DNA from: Methylophilaceae bacterium
GTDB taxonomy: Bacteria; Pseudomonadota; Gammaproteobacteria; Burkholderiales; Methylophilaceae
Assembly: GCA_011391175.1 (NCBI GenBank)
Contig: JAABQZ010000004.1
Span: 1-52,302 of the forward strand
Length of the DNA: 52,302 bases
Direction of reading: 5' to 3'
In this document: in pieces, positions 19,195 through 28,453 of the stretch
Layout of the letters: each line of letters opens with the position of its first letter
Numbering within the stretch: the first letter of the stretch is position 1
The notes under the pieces: generated by a model
What the model saw: the letters and a program-made list of their open reading frames with translations, nothing else
What the model was told of the DNA's origin: nothing
Database searches by the model: none
Program-made: the position numbers and the translations under genes

Positions 19195-22008
19195 TTAATG
19201 CGCGCTTTCCCAATTGCTCCCCACGCCGACTTCCGCCAATAATGGCACAGATAGTTTTGCGACATTTTGCATCAGGGTTGGCAAGGTGGTTTTAACTAAC
19301 TCCAGCTCATTGTCTGGCACCTCCAGCACCAATTCATCATGCACTTGCATAATCAGTTTGCTGTTGAGATTTTCTGCTTTAATCCACTTGTCGACGGCAA
19401 TCATGGCAAGTTTAATCAAATCTGCTGCCGTGCCTTGCATGGGGGCGTTAATGGCGGCACGTTCCGCACCTGCGCGGCGCATGCCATTGGCGCTATTGAT
19501 TTCTGGCACCCATAAACGTCTGCCAAAATAGGTTTCTACATAACCTTTTTGTTTGGCTTCCGCACGCGTGTTTTCCATATACGCTTTAACGCCGGGGTAA
19601 CGCGCAAAGTAGCGTTCGATATAGCTGGCGGCAGCGCTGCGCTCAATGTTGAGGTTTTGCGCCAAGCCAAACGCACTCATGCCGTAAATGAGGCCGAAGT
19701 TAATCACTTTGGCGTATCTGCGCTGTTCACTATCGACAGCATCGCGTTCTACACCAAACACTTCAGCTGCGGTATGGCGATGGATATCTTCGTTATTGGC
19801 AAACGCCTGTAGCATTCCCGCGTCTTGGGATAGGTGCGCCATGATGCGTAACTCAATTTGTGAATAGTCAGCAGAAACGATGTGGCTACCTTGCGGCGCA
19901 ATAAACGCTTCGCGAATGCGACGGCCTTCAGCTGAACGCACTGGAATATTCTGCAAATTAGGGTCGCTGCTGGCTAGCCTGCCGGTAATCGCCACCGCTT
20001 GGTTATAGCTGGTATGCACCCGGCCTGTAGTGGCATTGATCATTTTTGGCAGCTTGTCGGTATAGGTAGACTTGAGTTTGGCCAAGCCGCGATATTCCAA
20101 TAACACTTTAGGCAAAGGGTGGTCGAGCGCTAGCTCTTGTAACACGTCTTCATCGGTACTCGGCGCGCCACTTGGTGTTTTTTTGGTGGGCTTAATACCG
20201 AGTTTGTCGAACAAAATTTCTTGTAATTGTTTAGGTGAGGCTAAGTTAAACGGCTGTCCTGCCAGCTCATACGCTTGGTTCTCTAGCGCGATTAATTTGA
20301 GGCCAATTTCGTTGCTTTGCGCCCTTAACATTTCAGCATCTATCAACACGCCATTGCGCTCGATGGTAAATAAACAGCCTGAGCTGGGCATTTCAATTTG
20401 GCTGTAGATAAAATTAAGCTTTTCGTCATGTGCAATTTGCGGGTACATGGCCAAGTGTAATTGCAGCGTAATATCAGCATCTTCTGCTGCATACTCAGCA
20501 GCGGCCTCTACCGTCACTTGGTTAAAGCCGACTTGCTTGGCGCCTTTGCCTGCCACATCCTCAAAATGGATGGTGCTTAAACCCAAATGCCGCTCTGCTA
20601 GCGCATCCATGCCATGCGTTTTGTGCGATTCAAACACATAGGATTGCAGCATGGTGTCGTGCGCGATGCCGTTAAGCGCAATGCCATGATTGGCTAATAC
20701 ATGTTGGTCATACTTTAAATTTTGACCCACTTTTTTAATGGCATCGTTTTCAAGAATGGGCTTAACTTTTGCCAAAGTTTCAGCAAAATTAAGCTGATCT
20801 GGCGCATCAAAATAATCATGCTTAAGTGGCAAATAGGCAGCGCTACCCGCTTCTACAGAAAATGACATCCCGACAATTTTCGCTGTCATTGGGTCGAGCG
20901 AGGTGGTTTCGGTGTCGAAACACATCAGCTCTGCCACGCTTAATTTTGCCAGCCAAGCGTCTAATTGTAGCTTGCTTAAAATAGTTTCAAAATTGCGGTT
21001 GGTGTTGGGTTGATAGTTATTTTCAAATAAATCATTCGGACTACTTGATATGCTTAAAACAGATGCTCCAGAAGCCTTATGGGTATTGGCTTGCAGGGCA
21101 GGTTTTCTCTCTCCAGTATGTAATTGGGCTTGCACACCATCTTGCATATTGTCTAACTCACGGCGCCAGCTTTTAAACTCAAAGCGGTCAAATAGTTCTG
21201 CCAATTTAGCTTTGTCGATGGCTTGAGGTGCCAAGTCGCTGAGATTTTCCTGAATACCAATATCGCAGCGAATGGTAATCAGCTCACGCGCAGTGGGCAG
21301 CCATGGCAACGCTTTGCGTAAATTTTCGCCCACCACGCCAGTAATTTCATCGGCATGCGCCACAATATTTTCTAGGTTGCCATATTGCGTCAGCCATTTT
21401 ACGGCAGTTTTTGGCCCCACTTTTTCTACACCTGGCACGTTATCTGAGGTGTCGCCAACCAGCACCAAATAATCAATCATCAACGAAGGCGGGATACCAA
21501 ATTTCTTTTCAACACCGGCAATATCCAGCACATCGTCTACTTTGCGAAACGCATCGCGCATGGTGTTAACGACAGTAATTTGTTCGTTAACCAATTGCGA
21601 TATGTCTTTATCGCCAGTGGAAATAATGGTGCGGATGCCTTCACGTTCGGCCTGTTTTGCCAGTGCGCCAATCACGTCATCGGCTTCTACACCGTCAATC
21701 ATAATCAACGGCCAGCCTAAGGCTTTAATCGCCTCGTGCAGTGGTTCTATTTGCGGGCGCAAATCATCTGGCATGGCTGCGCGGTTGGCTTTGTATTGTG
21801 GGTAAATATCATCGCGAAAGGTTTTGCCTTTGGCATCGAACACGCACGCGCTATAATCACTCGGGTAATCTTTATGCAAACGGCGTAACATATTTAAAAC
21901 GCCCTGAATCGCGCCAGTGGGTTCATTTTTGCTATTGCGCAAATCGGGCATCGCGTGAAAAGCGCGATAAAGATAAGATGAGCCATCAACCAGTAATAAG
22001 GTCTTCAT
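19195..22008 (-). CDS. polA: DNA polymerase I
   Basis: PolA fills gaps and removes RNA primers. The 937-residue protein has all three domains. The 5'-3' exonuclease (about 1-290) shows LLVDGSSYLYRAFHA and VEADDVIGALA. The 3'-5' proofreading domain keeps FDTETTSLD (near 363), LKYDQHVL and YAAEDAD, so its metal ligands are present. The polymerase domain shows the SSDPNLQNIP segment, SADYSQIELRIMAHLS, INFGLIYGMSAFGL and the final VHDELVLEVP. Its start codon lies only 19 bases from the divergent LOG-family gene. I see no strong ribosome binding site. Confidence 0.98.
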   Translation of the reverse strand: MKTLLLVDGSSYLYRAFHAMPDLRNSKNEPTGAIQGVLNMLRRLHKDYPSDYSACVFDAKGKTFRDDIYPQYKANRAAMPDDLRPQIEPLHEAIKALGWPLIMIDGVEADDVIGALAKQAEREGIRTIISTGDKDISQLVNEQITVVNTMRDAFRKVDDVLDIAGVEKKFGIPPSLMIDYLVLVGDTSDNVPGVEKVGPKTAVKWLTQYGNLENIVAHADEITGVVGENLRKALPWLPTARELITIRCDIGIQENLSDLAPQAIDKAKLAELFDRFEFKSWRRELDNMQDGVQAQLHTGERKPALQANTHKASGASVLSISSSPNDLFENNYQPNTNRNFETILSKLQLDAWLAKLSVAELMCFDTETTSLDPMTAKIVGMSFSVEAGSAAYLPLKHDYFDAPDQLNFAETLAKVKPILENDAIKKVGQNLKYDQHVLANHGIALNGIAHDTMLQSYVFESHKTHGMDALAERHLGLSTIHFEDVAGKGAKQVGFNQVTVEAAAEYAAEDADITLQLHLAMYPQIAHDEKLNFIYSQIEMPSSGCLFTIERNGVLIDAEMLRAQSNEIGLKLIALENQAYELAGQPFNLASPKQLQEILFDKLGIKPTKKTPSGAPSTDEDVLQELALDHPLPKVLLEYRGLAKLKSTYTDKLPKMINATTGRVHTSYNQAVAITGRLASSDPNLQNIPVRSAEGRRIREAFIAPQGSHIVSADYSQIELRIMAHLSQDAGMLQAFANNEDIHRHTAAEVFGVERDAVDSEQRRYAKVINFGLIYGMSAFGLAQNLNIERSAAASYIERYFARYPGVKAYMENTRAEAKQKGYVETYFGRRLWVPEINSANGMRRAGAERAAINAPMQGTAADLIKLAMIAVDKWIKAENLNSKLIMQVHDELVLEVPDNELELVKTTLPTLMQNVAKLSVPLLAEVGVGSNWESAH

Positions 22009-22027
22009 GTTTTAGGATGCTTTAAAA

Positions 22028-22747
22028 ATGACAAAAAAATTACCAAAAATAATCGAGCCAGAACAACTTAATCACTCGGAAAGCCATGAGGCATGGCACG
22101 TATTTGAGATTATGGCAGAATTTGTGAGCGCCACCGAGAAGTTGAAAGAAATTACGCCTGCGGTGTCTATCTATGGCAGTGCTCGCACCTCGCTCAGTCA
22201 CGATGATTATAAGCTTACTGAAAAAATTGCCTGCTTGCTTTCTGATGCTGGCTTTAGCGTTATTTCTGGCGGCGGTCCTGGCATCATGGAGGCCGCCAAC
22301 AAAGGCGCTTTTGCAGGAAGATCGCCCAGTGTAGGCTTAAATATTGAACTACCGCACGAGCAAAGCAGTAATAGTTATCAAGATATCAGCATTAATTTTC
22401 ATCACTTTTTCATGCGCAAGGTGATGTTTGTAAAATATGCCAGCGCATATGTAGTCATGCCGGGCGGCTTTGGTACGCTAGATGAGCTGATGGAAGTGAT
22501 TACGCTGATTCAAACTGGAAAATCGCGCAAAATACCGATTATTTTGGTGGGTAAGGCGTTTTGGGGCGGCCTGATGGATTGGCTAAAAAATACACTGGTG
22601 GCGCAAGGGATGGCGGAGCCTAAAGACTTAGCTTTGATTCAGTTGATAGATGAGCCAGAAGCGATTGTAGAAGCTATCTTTAGATATTATGAAACTAGGG
22701 GCTTTGAGTTAACGCCAGCTGAGAAAAAAGCACAATTATTCCTGTAG
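22028..22747 (+). CDS. LOG / TIGR00730 family Rossmann-fold protein
   Basis: The 239-residue protein carries the two hallmark motifs of the LOG (lysine decarboxylase-like) family: SGGGPGIMEAANKGAF and PGGFGTLDELMEVITL, plus SIYGSART in the first strand. Members release the base from nucleoside 5'-monophosphates (cytokinin activation in plants, nucleotide recycling in bacteria). The substrate is not evident here. An AGGAT about ten bases before the ATG may serve as ribosome binding site. It is divergent from polA with only 19 bases between the start codons, so at least one promoter must lie inside the opposite gene. Confidence 0.92.
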   Translation: MTKKLPKIIEPEQLNHSESHEAWHVFEIMAEFVSATEKLKEITPAVSIYGSARTSLSHDDYKLTEKIACLLSDAGFSVISGGGPGIMEAANKGAFAGRSPSVGLNIELPHEQSSNSYQDISINFHHFFMRKVMFVKYASAYVVMPGGFGTLDELMEVITLIQTGKSRKIPIILVGKAFWGGLMDWLKNTLVAQGMAEPKDLALIQLIDEPEAIVEAIFRYYETRGFELTPAEKKAQLFL

Positions 22748-22834
22748 TTTTTATTTGGCCTTTATTTGCATTGGAATACGTTTATTGACGCTGAATTTGC
22801 TAGAATAATCCTATACATAAATTAGAGGCGATAC

Positions 22835-23194
22835 ATGAAAATTTCTAGGAATTATTTAAGTTATCTTTGGCTGGTCTTAATTGCTTTGCCATTGCTGACA
22901 ATTGCTGCAGATAAGAAAACACCTGACAATCTAGAGCCTCTAGAAGAAGTGCCACCGCCGCCAAAAGTGATTGATGGAGAAGTACTGGAAGGTGAGCCGC
23001 AGGTGACTATCCGCAAAAAAGGCGCGGAAACCATTGAGGAATACCGCATTAATGGCGAAATGTACATGATGAAAGTGACGCCTGAACACGGCGTACCTTA
23101 CTATTTGCACAAAGAAGATCAACAGGGCGGCTGGGTAAATATTGGGCCTAATCCACCACTCAGTATTCCTAAGTGGATAATATTTCGATTCTAA
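22835..23194 (+). CDS. DUF2782 family exported protein
   Basis: A 119-residue protein with an N-terminal signal peptide (a hydrophobic stretch ending TIAADKK), a proline-rich EEVPPPPKVIDGE segment, and a compact domain with VTIRKKGAETIEEYRING and YMMKVTPEHGVPYYL. This is DUF2782, a periplasmic or surface protein of unknown function common in betaproteobacteria and usually found near thrB and polA, as here. AGAGG lies nine bases ahead of the ATG. It is followed by a 153-base gap holding a small GCATAC/GTATGC hairpin near 23250. Confidence 0.85.
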   Translation: MKISRNYLSYLWLVLIALPLLTIAADKKTPDNLEPLEEVPPPPKVIDGEVLEGEPQVTIRKKGAETIEEYRINGEMYMMKVTPEHGVPYYLHKEDQQGGWVNIGPNPPLSIPKWIIFRF

Positions 23195-23347
23195 ATAATA
23201 AACCAAAATACTGTTATCAAACGTTGTTTCGCACCAAACAAAGTGTCGTTGCATACAACAACGTATGCGCCTTCATTTTATTTTGCGCGCGCCTAGTTTG
23301 ATTTAACTATTTTGATTTATTTAGCCTGAGTATTCCCTAATAATTTT

Positions 23348-24292
23348 ATGTCTGTTTTCACCACCTTAAGTTTAGAAGAAGTGCGCACTTGGTTGCGTAA
23401 TTTTGACTTGGCTGAAATTATTGAGCTGCGCGGCATTGCGGCGGGCATTACCAATACCAATTATTTTGTAGTAACAACTCAACATAAATATGTACTGACT
23501 ATTTTTGAGAAAAATCAGCCCAGCGAGCTAAGCTATTTTGTTGATTTAATGCGATTTTTGTCTTTACAAGGTGTACTTTGCCCGCTGCCGATTGCGGATA
23601 AAGCGGGCGTGAGCTTGCATTTGCTGAAAGGGAAGCCTGCGCTCGTGGTGACTTGTTTAAATGGCACAGATATTCTTGCGCCTAATATTCACCAAGTAAA
23701 ACAAGTGGCGCATGCGCTAGCGCATATGCACATAAAGGGCTTAGGCTTTGCGCAAAACGGCATTAATCAGCGCGATAAAACTTGGCGTATTAATATTGCA
23801 CAAAAGGTACTACCAAAACTGGCTAACGATGATCAAGCGTTGCTGCAAAGCGAGTTGGAGTATTTGCATGCCAAAGATTTTAGCCCGTTGCCACGCGGCG
23901 TGGTGCATGGTGATTTGTTCCGCGACAACGTGCTGTTTGATGGCGAGCAGTTAGGTGGCTTTATTGATTTTTATTATGCCTGCAATGATGCGCTGGTCTA
24001 CGACATTGCAATCGCAGTCAATGAATGGTGTGTACATCATAATGGCGCGGATATTGGTGAGTTAGACCAAGAAAAAATCACCGCTTTTTTGACTGCGTAT
24101 CAAGAAGTTCGCGCCTTTGAGCAAAATGAATGTACCGCTTGGGTAGACGTATGTCGCTTAGCAGCCTTGCGTTTTTGGCTATCGCGTTTGCATGATTTCT
24201 ATTATCCACAAGCAGGTGAGCTCACGCACACCAAAGACCCCAATCACTTTAAACATTTATTGCAACAATGGGTTGCAATTGCCCAATCATAA
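23348..24292 (+). CDS. thrB: Homoserine kinase (choline-kinase-like ThrB)
   Basis: This is the betaproteobacterial/pseudomonad type of homoserine kinase, from the aminoglycoside phosphotransferase fold rather than the GHMP fold of E. coli ThrB. It phosphorylates homoserine in threonine synthesis. The 314 residues show MSVFTTLSLEEVRTWLRNFD, GITNTNYFV, the catalytic loop GVVHGDLFRDNVLFD and the metal-binding GGFIDFYYACND. Length and start match the family. It lies between the DUF2782 gene and the BPSS1780-type membrane protein gene. The start codon has no strong ribosome binding site. Confidence 0.95.
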   Translation: MSVFTTLSLEEVRTWLRNFDLAEIIELRGIAAGITNTNYFVVTTQHKYVLTIFEKNQPSELSYFVDLMRFLSLQGVLCPLPIADKAGVSLHLLKGKPALVVTCLNGTDILAPNIHQVKQVAHALAHMHIKGLGFAQNGINQRDKTWRINIAQKVLPKLANDDQALLQSELEYLHAKDFSPLPRGVVHGDLFRDNVLFDGEQLGGFIDFYYACNDALVYDIAIAVNEWCVHHNGADIGELDQEKITAFLTAYQEVRAFEQNECTAWVDVCRLAALRFWLSRLHDFYYPQAGELTHTKDPNHFKHLLQQWVAIAQS

Positions 24293-24321
24293 ATAATGAA
24301 TAGTCGAATTAAGGATTAAGC

Positions 24322-25104
24322 ATGGCCATTTTACAATCACGCACTCAAACCGGCATTAGCTGGGTAAAAGAGAGTGTGGCTTTATTTAAAACTGCACCAC
24401 GCAAGTGGCTTTCTGTGGCCTTGGCGTATGTTGGGCTGTTCATGATGCTGCCATCCATCCCAGGCTTACAGTTTTTTGCGTTTATCAGCATCCTCATTTG
24501 GCCTGTATTTTTGGCGATTGCCATTGCACTTTATCGCAATGCGGAAATGAAAAAGCAACAAAATGTGAACGAAATTATTACGCAAATCCAACCCAAAATA
24601 GCGCAGCTGGTCGGCCTGGGAGGCGCATGTTTGCTATATGCGGTGCTGGTGAGTTTTGTGCTGAATAGCGATTTGCAGGGCCTACAAACACTGATTGGCG
24701 ACAAAGATGAAATGACTGAATCGCAAATGATGGCATTTTTGCAAACCATGTTTCCGCTGTTGTTAAAGCTCTCGCTATTAATGATTCCGCTGATGATGGC
24801 GACCTGGTTTGCCCCTATGCTCATCGCGTTTAATAACTATAATTTAGTCAAAGCCGTTAAATCGAGTATTGCGGGTTCGCTACAGTATATGGTGGCGCTG
24901 GGCGCGGCATGGATAGTGCTGACCGCTGGCATACTTGTCCTGATGTTGGCCGTAGGTATTGTGGCAGGTATTATTAGCGCGATGGTGCCGATGCTGGGAC
25001 AAATGCTGATGTCGTTTATTGTGTTTGGCTGTTTGCTACTGGCTACCGCGCTGATGCTGGCGTTTCAATATGTTAGTTATCGCGATGTGTTTAGAGCGGC
25101 TTAA
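24322..25104 (+). CDS. BPSS1780-like integral membrane protein
   Basis: A 260-residue polytopic membrane protein with about six hydrophobic segments. The N-terminal half has WVKESVALFKTAPRKWL followed by paired hydrophobic segments. The middle has an acidic extramembrane loop (GDKDEMTESQMMAFLQ). The C-terminus is glycine/methionine-rich membrane helices. It resembles the BPSS1780 family, found after thrB in betaproteobacteria; function unknown. It starts 29 bases after thrB, with AAGGATTAAGC as ribosome binding site, and is probably in the same transcript. Confidence 0.82.
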   Translation: MAILQSRTQTGISWVKESVALFKTAPRKWLSVALAYVGLFMMLPSIPGLQFFAFISILIWPVFLAIAIALYRNAEMKKQQNVNEIITQIQPKIAQLVGLGGACLLYAVLVSFVLNSDLQGLQTLIGDKDEMTESQMMAFLQTMFPLLLKLSLLMIPLMMATWFAPMLIAFNNYNLVKAVKSSIAGSLQYMVALGAAWIVLTAGILVLMLAVGIVAGIISAMVPMLGQMLMSFIVFGCLLLATALMLAFQYVSYRDVFRAA

Positions 25105-25139
25105 GTATTAAAACTGATAGCATTAAAACTGATGTCCCG

Positions 25140-25164
25140 CGAGCCAATATCCATAAGGCTTACA
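25140..25164 (-). repeat. REP-like hairpin, copy B
   Basis: On the reverse strand AGCC, the 11-nt loop TTATGGATATT, and GGCT form a short hairpin. The 23-base core matches copy A (42891-42929) with two mismatches. It lies in the gap between the BPSS1780-like gene and uvrD (convergent), a typical place for REP elements. There is no clear T-run. Confidence 0.6.
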
Positions 25165-25193
25165 GAGCACATATTTCAGCTCGTACTAATTAC

Positions 25194-27374
25194 TTATATT
25201 TTTTCTAGTTTGGCATATTCCATTGCCAGCGTTTTCAAGCCCTCTCGGCCAAAATTAATTTTAATCACCAAGTTAGCGGCGTTGCCTTCATAAGTCACCA
25301 CTACGCCTTCGCCAAATTTGGCATGGCGTACACCTTGGCCAATTTTGAATGGGTAACTACTGTTAGTTTGCGCGGTTGGCTTCGCATAGTTTTCACTATA
25401 ATTGCTGACAGGTTTTGCCATTGGCTTGCTGTTGAGGCGCTTGAGTAAACCTTCTGGTATTTCATCTAAAAAGCGTGAAGGAATGCCATAACGTACTTGC
25501 CCATGTAGCATACGGCTTTGGGCGTGGCTAAGATAAAGGCGTTGCCGTGCGCGGGTCACCGCCACATACATCAAGCGCCGCTCTTCTTCTAGTCCGCCAG
25601 TTTCCGAGAAGCTTTGCTCATGCGGGCATAAGCCTTCCTCTAACCCGCTAATAAATACTGCCTTAAATTCCAGTCCTTTAGACGCATGCACCGTCATCAA
25701 TTGCAGTGCATCATAGCCAACAGTCGCTTGGTGGTCGCCGGCTTCTAAGCTCGCATGCGTTAAAAATTGTGTCATTAGATCTTGTTCGGTATCGCCATCT
25801 ACATTGTTATGGTTGCCAAAAGCTTGGTTGGTAAACGCCACTGCGGCCGTTACCAACTCTTCTAAGTTTTCAATGCGGTCTTCGCCTTCGCGCTCATTCT
25901 GGTAATGCGCTTTTAAGCCTGAGAACGTAGTGGCAAGTTCAGCCACTTCGGCCAGTGTGATGCCATAGGCTTGGTCTGTCATCTCGCGAATTAAATGCAC
26001 AAAGCCTTCAATGCCTTTGCCACCTGCCTTGCCATTGCCTACCTTGTTGATTGCAGCTTGCCATAAACTGCAATCATTTTGGCGTGCGCCTTCTTGTAGT
26101 TGCTCAAGGCTACGCGCACCGATGCCACGAGTGGGGAAGTTAATCACGCGCAGTAACGCAGTATCATCGTTGGCATTGGCGATGAGGCGCATGTAGGCTA
26201 GTGCATGTTTAATCTCGGCGCGTTCAAAAAACCGCAAGCCGCCATACACACGGTACGGCAAATTCGCAGAAAATAGCGCGTGCTCCAGCACACGCGATTG
26301 CGCATTGCTGCGGTATAGCAGCGCCATATCCGCTAGAGGCGTGCCCTCTGATTGCAGCATTTTTACTTCATCGACAATAAATTGCGCTTCGTCATTGTCA
26401 TTATAAGCTTCGTAAATCCGCACAGGCTCGCCTGCGCCTGCCGACGTCCATAAGTTTTTGCCTAAGCGATTATTGTTATGGCTGATGATGGCATTGGCGG
26501 CATCTAAAATATTGCTATGGCTACGGTAATTTTCTTCTAACTTCACAATATTTTGTACATTAAAATCTTTTTCAAAATCGCGCATATTGCCCACACGCGC
26601 GCCGCGAAAACCGTAGATGGATTGGTCATCATCGCCCACAGCAAATAAGCAGTTTTCTTGTCCTGCTAATAATTTTAACCATAAATATTGCAAGCGATTC
26701 GTGTCTTGAAACTCGTCTACTAAAATGTAGCGGAATCTAGATTGATAATGCTCACGAATGCGCACATCGCGTTGCAGTAATTCGTAGCAACGCAGCAACA
26801 GCTCTGCAAAATCAGCCACGCCTTCGCGGTTGCATTGCTTGTCATATTCCTCATAAATTTCGCGCAGTTTCTGGCTGTGCCCATCGTAAGCCTCTACTCT
26901 ATCGGCGCGGATGCCTTCCTCTTTGCAACTATTGATATAGCCTTGCACTTGCTTGGGCACAAATTTTTCATCATCCACATTCATCAATTTCATCAAGCGT
27001 TTAATGCTGGATAGTTGGTCTGCGGTATCTAAAATTTGGAAGGTGCTGGGCAAACCAGCCTCACGATGATGTGCGCGCAATAAACGGTTACAAAGCCCGT
27101 GGAATGTGCCCACCCACATGCCGCGCGTGTTGATTGGTAACATCGATGTAAGCCGCGTTAGCATTTCTTTAGCAGCTTTGTTGGTAAAGGTAACCGCCAT
27201 TAAACCAAGCGGGGATATTTGCTCAGTTTGGATCAGCCAAGCAATTCTAGTAGTGAGTACGCGGGTTTTACCACTGCCTGCACCTGCTAATATCAACGCT
27301 GATTGATGCGGCAACGTCACCGCTTCCAGTTGCTTATTATTTAAACCAGTGAGTATAGAAGATTCGTTTTGCAT
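25194..27374 (-). CDS. uvrD: DNA helicase II, UvrD type
   Basis: UvrD is a 3'-5' superfamily 1 helicase acting in nucleotide excision and mismatch repair. The 726-residue protein has LNNKQLEAVTLP (Q motif), the Walker A AGAGSGKTRVLTTRIAWL, FTNKAAKEM, GTFHGLCNRLLR, the ILVDEFQDTNRLQ Walker B, VGDDDQSIYGFRGA, LEENYRSH, LMTVHASKGLEF and the late VAVTRARQRLYLSHA. The C-terminal FKIGQGVRHAKFGEGVV is the PcrA/UvrD Tudor-like tail that contacts RNA polymerase. It is a single reverse-strand gene; the 336-base gap ahead of it (27375-27710) carries the candidate small RNA. Confidence 0.97.
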   Translation of the reverse strand: MQNESSILTGLNNKQLEAVTLPHQSALILAGAGSGKTRVLTTRIAWLIQTEQISPLGLMAVTFTNKAAKEMLTRLTSMLPINTRGMWVGTFHGLCNRLLRAHHREAGLPSTFQILDTADQLSSIKRLMKLMNVDDEKFVPKQVQGYINSCKEEGIRADRVEAYDGHSQKLREIYEEYDKQCNREGVADFAELLLRCYELLQRDVRIREHYQSRFRYILVDEFQDTNRLQYLWLKLLAGQENCLFAVGDDDQSIYGFRGARVGNMRDFEKDFNVQNIVKLEENYRSHSNILDAANAIISHNNNRLGKNLWTSAGAGEPVRIYEAYNDNDEAQFIVDEVKMLQSEGTPLADMALLYRSNAQSRVLEHALFSANLPYRVYGGLRFFERAEIKHALAYMRLIANANDDTALLRVINFPTRGIGARSLEQLQEGARQNDCSLWQAAINKVGNGKAGGKGIEGFVHLIREMTDQAYGITLAEVAELATTFSGLKAHYQNEREGEDRIENLEELVTAAVAFTNQAFGNHNNVDGDTEQDLMTQFLTHASLEAGDHQATVGYDALQLMTVHASKGLEFKAVFISGLEEGLCPHEQSFSETGGLEEERRLMYVAVTRARQRLYLSHAQSRMLHGQVRYGIPSRFLDEIPEGLLKRLNSKPMAKPVSNYSENYAKPTAQTNSSYPFKIGQGVRHAKFGEGVVVTYEGNAANLVIKINFGREGLKTLAMEYAKLEKI

Positions 27375-27510
27375 GCTGATATTATCGCATGGCTGAGATG
27401 GAAAATAGCCTAAAGCTTGCGATACAAAATGTTACAAAATCACTAGAAATTACTGGAACTAAGCAGAATTGCATAAGTCTGAACTTGCATGATAGCTGAT
27501 GTATTGTTAG

Positions 27511-27600
27511 CTGTCTTTCCGCTTCTTTCCTCCCTGAGCGGAAGCCTTAGACGATGAGGCATTTTGCCCCGATTTAATCCCCTTAATCGGGGCTTTTTTT
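27511..27600 (+). ncRNA. Candidate trans-acting small RNA with a CU-rich loop
   Basis: Three perfect or near-perfect hairpins follow each other on the forward strand. The first stem is TTCCGCT/AGCGGAA (27517-27523 with 27537-27543), with a 13-nt loop TCTTTCCTCCCTG. The second is GCCTTA/TGAGGC (27544-27549 with 27555-27560). The third is GCCCCGATT/AATCGGGGC (27566-27574 with 27585-27593) followed by seven T, a rho-independent terminator. Both flanking genes are on the other strand, and the terminator is about 110 bases from each, so it is an orphan. The loop CCTCC can pair with Shine-Dalgarno sequences. The 5' end is not defined; I find no convincing promoter. The rest of the gap, to 27710, is AT-rich. 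Confidence 0.6.
27566..27600 (+). terminator. Rho-independent terminator of the candidate small RNA
   Basis: A 9-bp GC-rich stem (GCCCCGATT with AATCGGGGC) around a 10-nt loop, followed by TTTTTTT. No forward-strand protein gene lies directly upstream. Confidence 0.85.
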
Positions 27601-27710
27601 AACTATTTTTTACTGCTTTTTAAATTATGCGTCAATTTTCTAATTGACTTAAGCCAAAGTGTAAACAAATTGTAATTAGATGACAAGCACTTCGTGTGAG
27701 ACTTCAACGC

Positions 27711-28421
27711 TTAGAGTTGCCAATTAATCGGGGTTTGGCCTCGCTGGCTTAAGTACTGGTTAATTGTCGAGAATTGATGGTTGCCAAAAAACCCGCGGTG
27801 CGCTGACAGCGGAGATGGATGCACAGACTTCAGCACTAAATGCTTACTTTCATCAATAAACGCGCCTTTTTTCTGCGCATAACTGCCCCATAATACAAAC
27901 ACTAAGCCTTCGCGATGCGCATTCAAAGCGGCGATGGCGGCATCGGTAAATGCCTCCCAACCTTTGCCCTGGTGTGCGCCTGCTTTTGCCTGCTCCACTG
28001 TCAGTGTGGCATTTAGCAACAAAACACCTTGGTCTGCCCACGGCGTTAAATCACCACTTTGATTTATTTTTGGGCTCATTTTAATTCCCAAATCAGACGC
28101 GATTTCTTTAAAAATATTTTGTAACGATGGTGGCAAAGCAACGCCAGCAGGCACAGAGAAACTTAAGCCATGCGCTTGTGGCTGACCTTTATCATCTTGC
28201 CCATGGTAAGGATCCTGCCCAATAATGACCACCCGTACTTTATCAAAAGGCGTGTGATTAAACGCATTAAAGATCAATGGGCTAGGTGGAAAGATTACCT
28301 TGCCAGCTGATTTCTCTTCTTTTAGAAAATGCCGCAACGCCTGCATATAAGGCTTTTCGAGTTCATCACCAATGACTGCCAGCCAAGTGGGGTGAAGTTG
28401 GCCAGGCTTTGGTTGTGTCAT
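27711..28421 (-). CDS. ung: Uracil-DNA glycosylase, family 1
   Basis: Ung removes uracil from DNA to start base-excision repair. The 236-residue protein has the family 1 active-site motif [12 protein letters not shown] with the catalytic Asp, [32 protein letters not shown], and the minor-groove loop [13 protein letters not shown] with its His. The length is normal. It is a single reverse-strand gene with a weak ribosome binding site, followed on its 3' side by a small CAAC/GTTG hairpin near 27705. It gives the cell a working UDG independent of the UDG-like gene at 48348. Confidence 0.97.
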   Translation of the reverse strand: MTQPKPGQLHPTWLAVIGDELEKPYMQALRHFLKEEKSAGKVIFPPSPLIFNAFNHTPFDKVRVVIIGQDPYHGQDDKGQPQAHGLSFSVPAGVALPPSLQNIFKEIASDLGIKMSPKINQSGDLTPWADQGVLLLNATLTVEQAKAGAHQGKGWEAFTDAAIAALNAHREGLVFVLWGSYAQKKGAFIDESKHLVLKSVHPSPLSAHRGFFGNHQFSTINQYLSQRGQTPINWQL

Positions 28422-28453
28422 AGAGGTGGTCTATAGATGGATGTTTTGAATGA

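Noticed and set aside
22775-22834. Sigma-70 promoter ahead of the DUF2782 gene (TTGACG box)
   Set aside because: A TTGACG is present, but no -10-like hexamer lies at 16-18 bases; the TATACA is 21 bases away.
23245-23275. GCATAC/GTATGC hairpin as a terminator after the DUF2782 gene
   Set aside because: The stem is only six pairs and the following T content is interrupted; too weak to call.
27469-27510. Promoter for the candidate small RNA
   Set aside because: Two TTGCAT boxes occur, but neither has a good -10 hexamer at the right distance, so no promoter was annotated.
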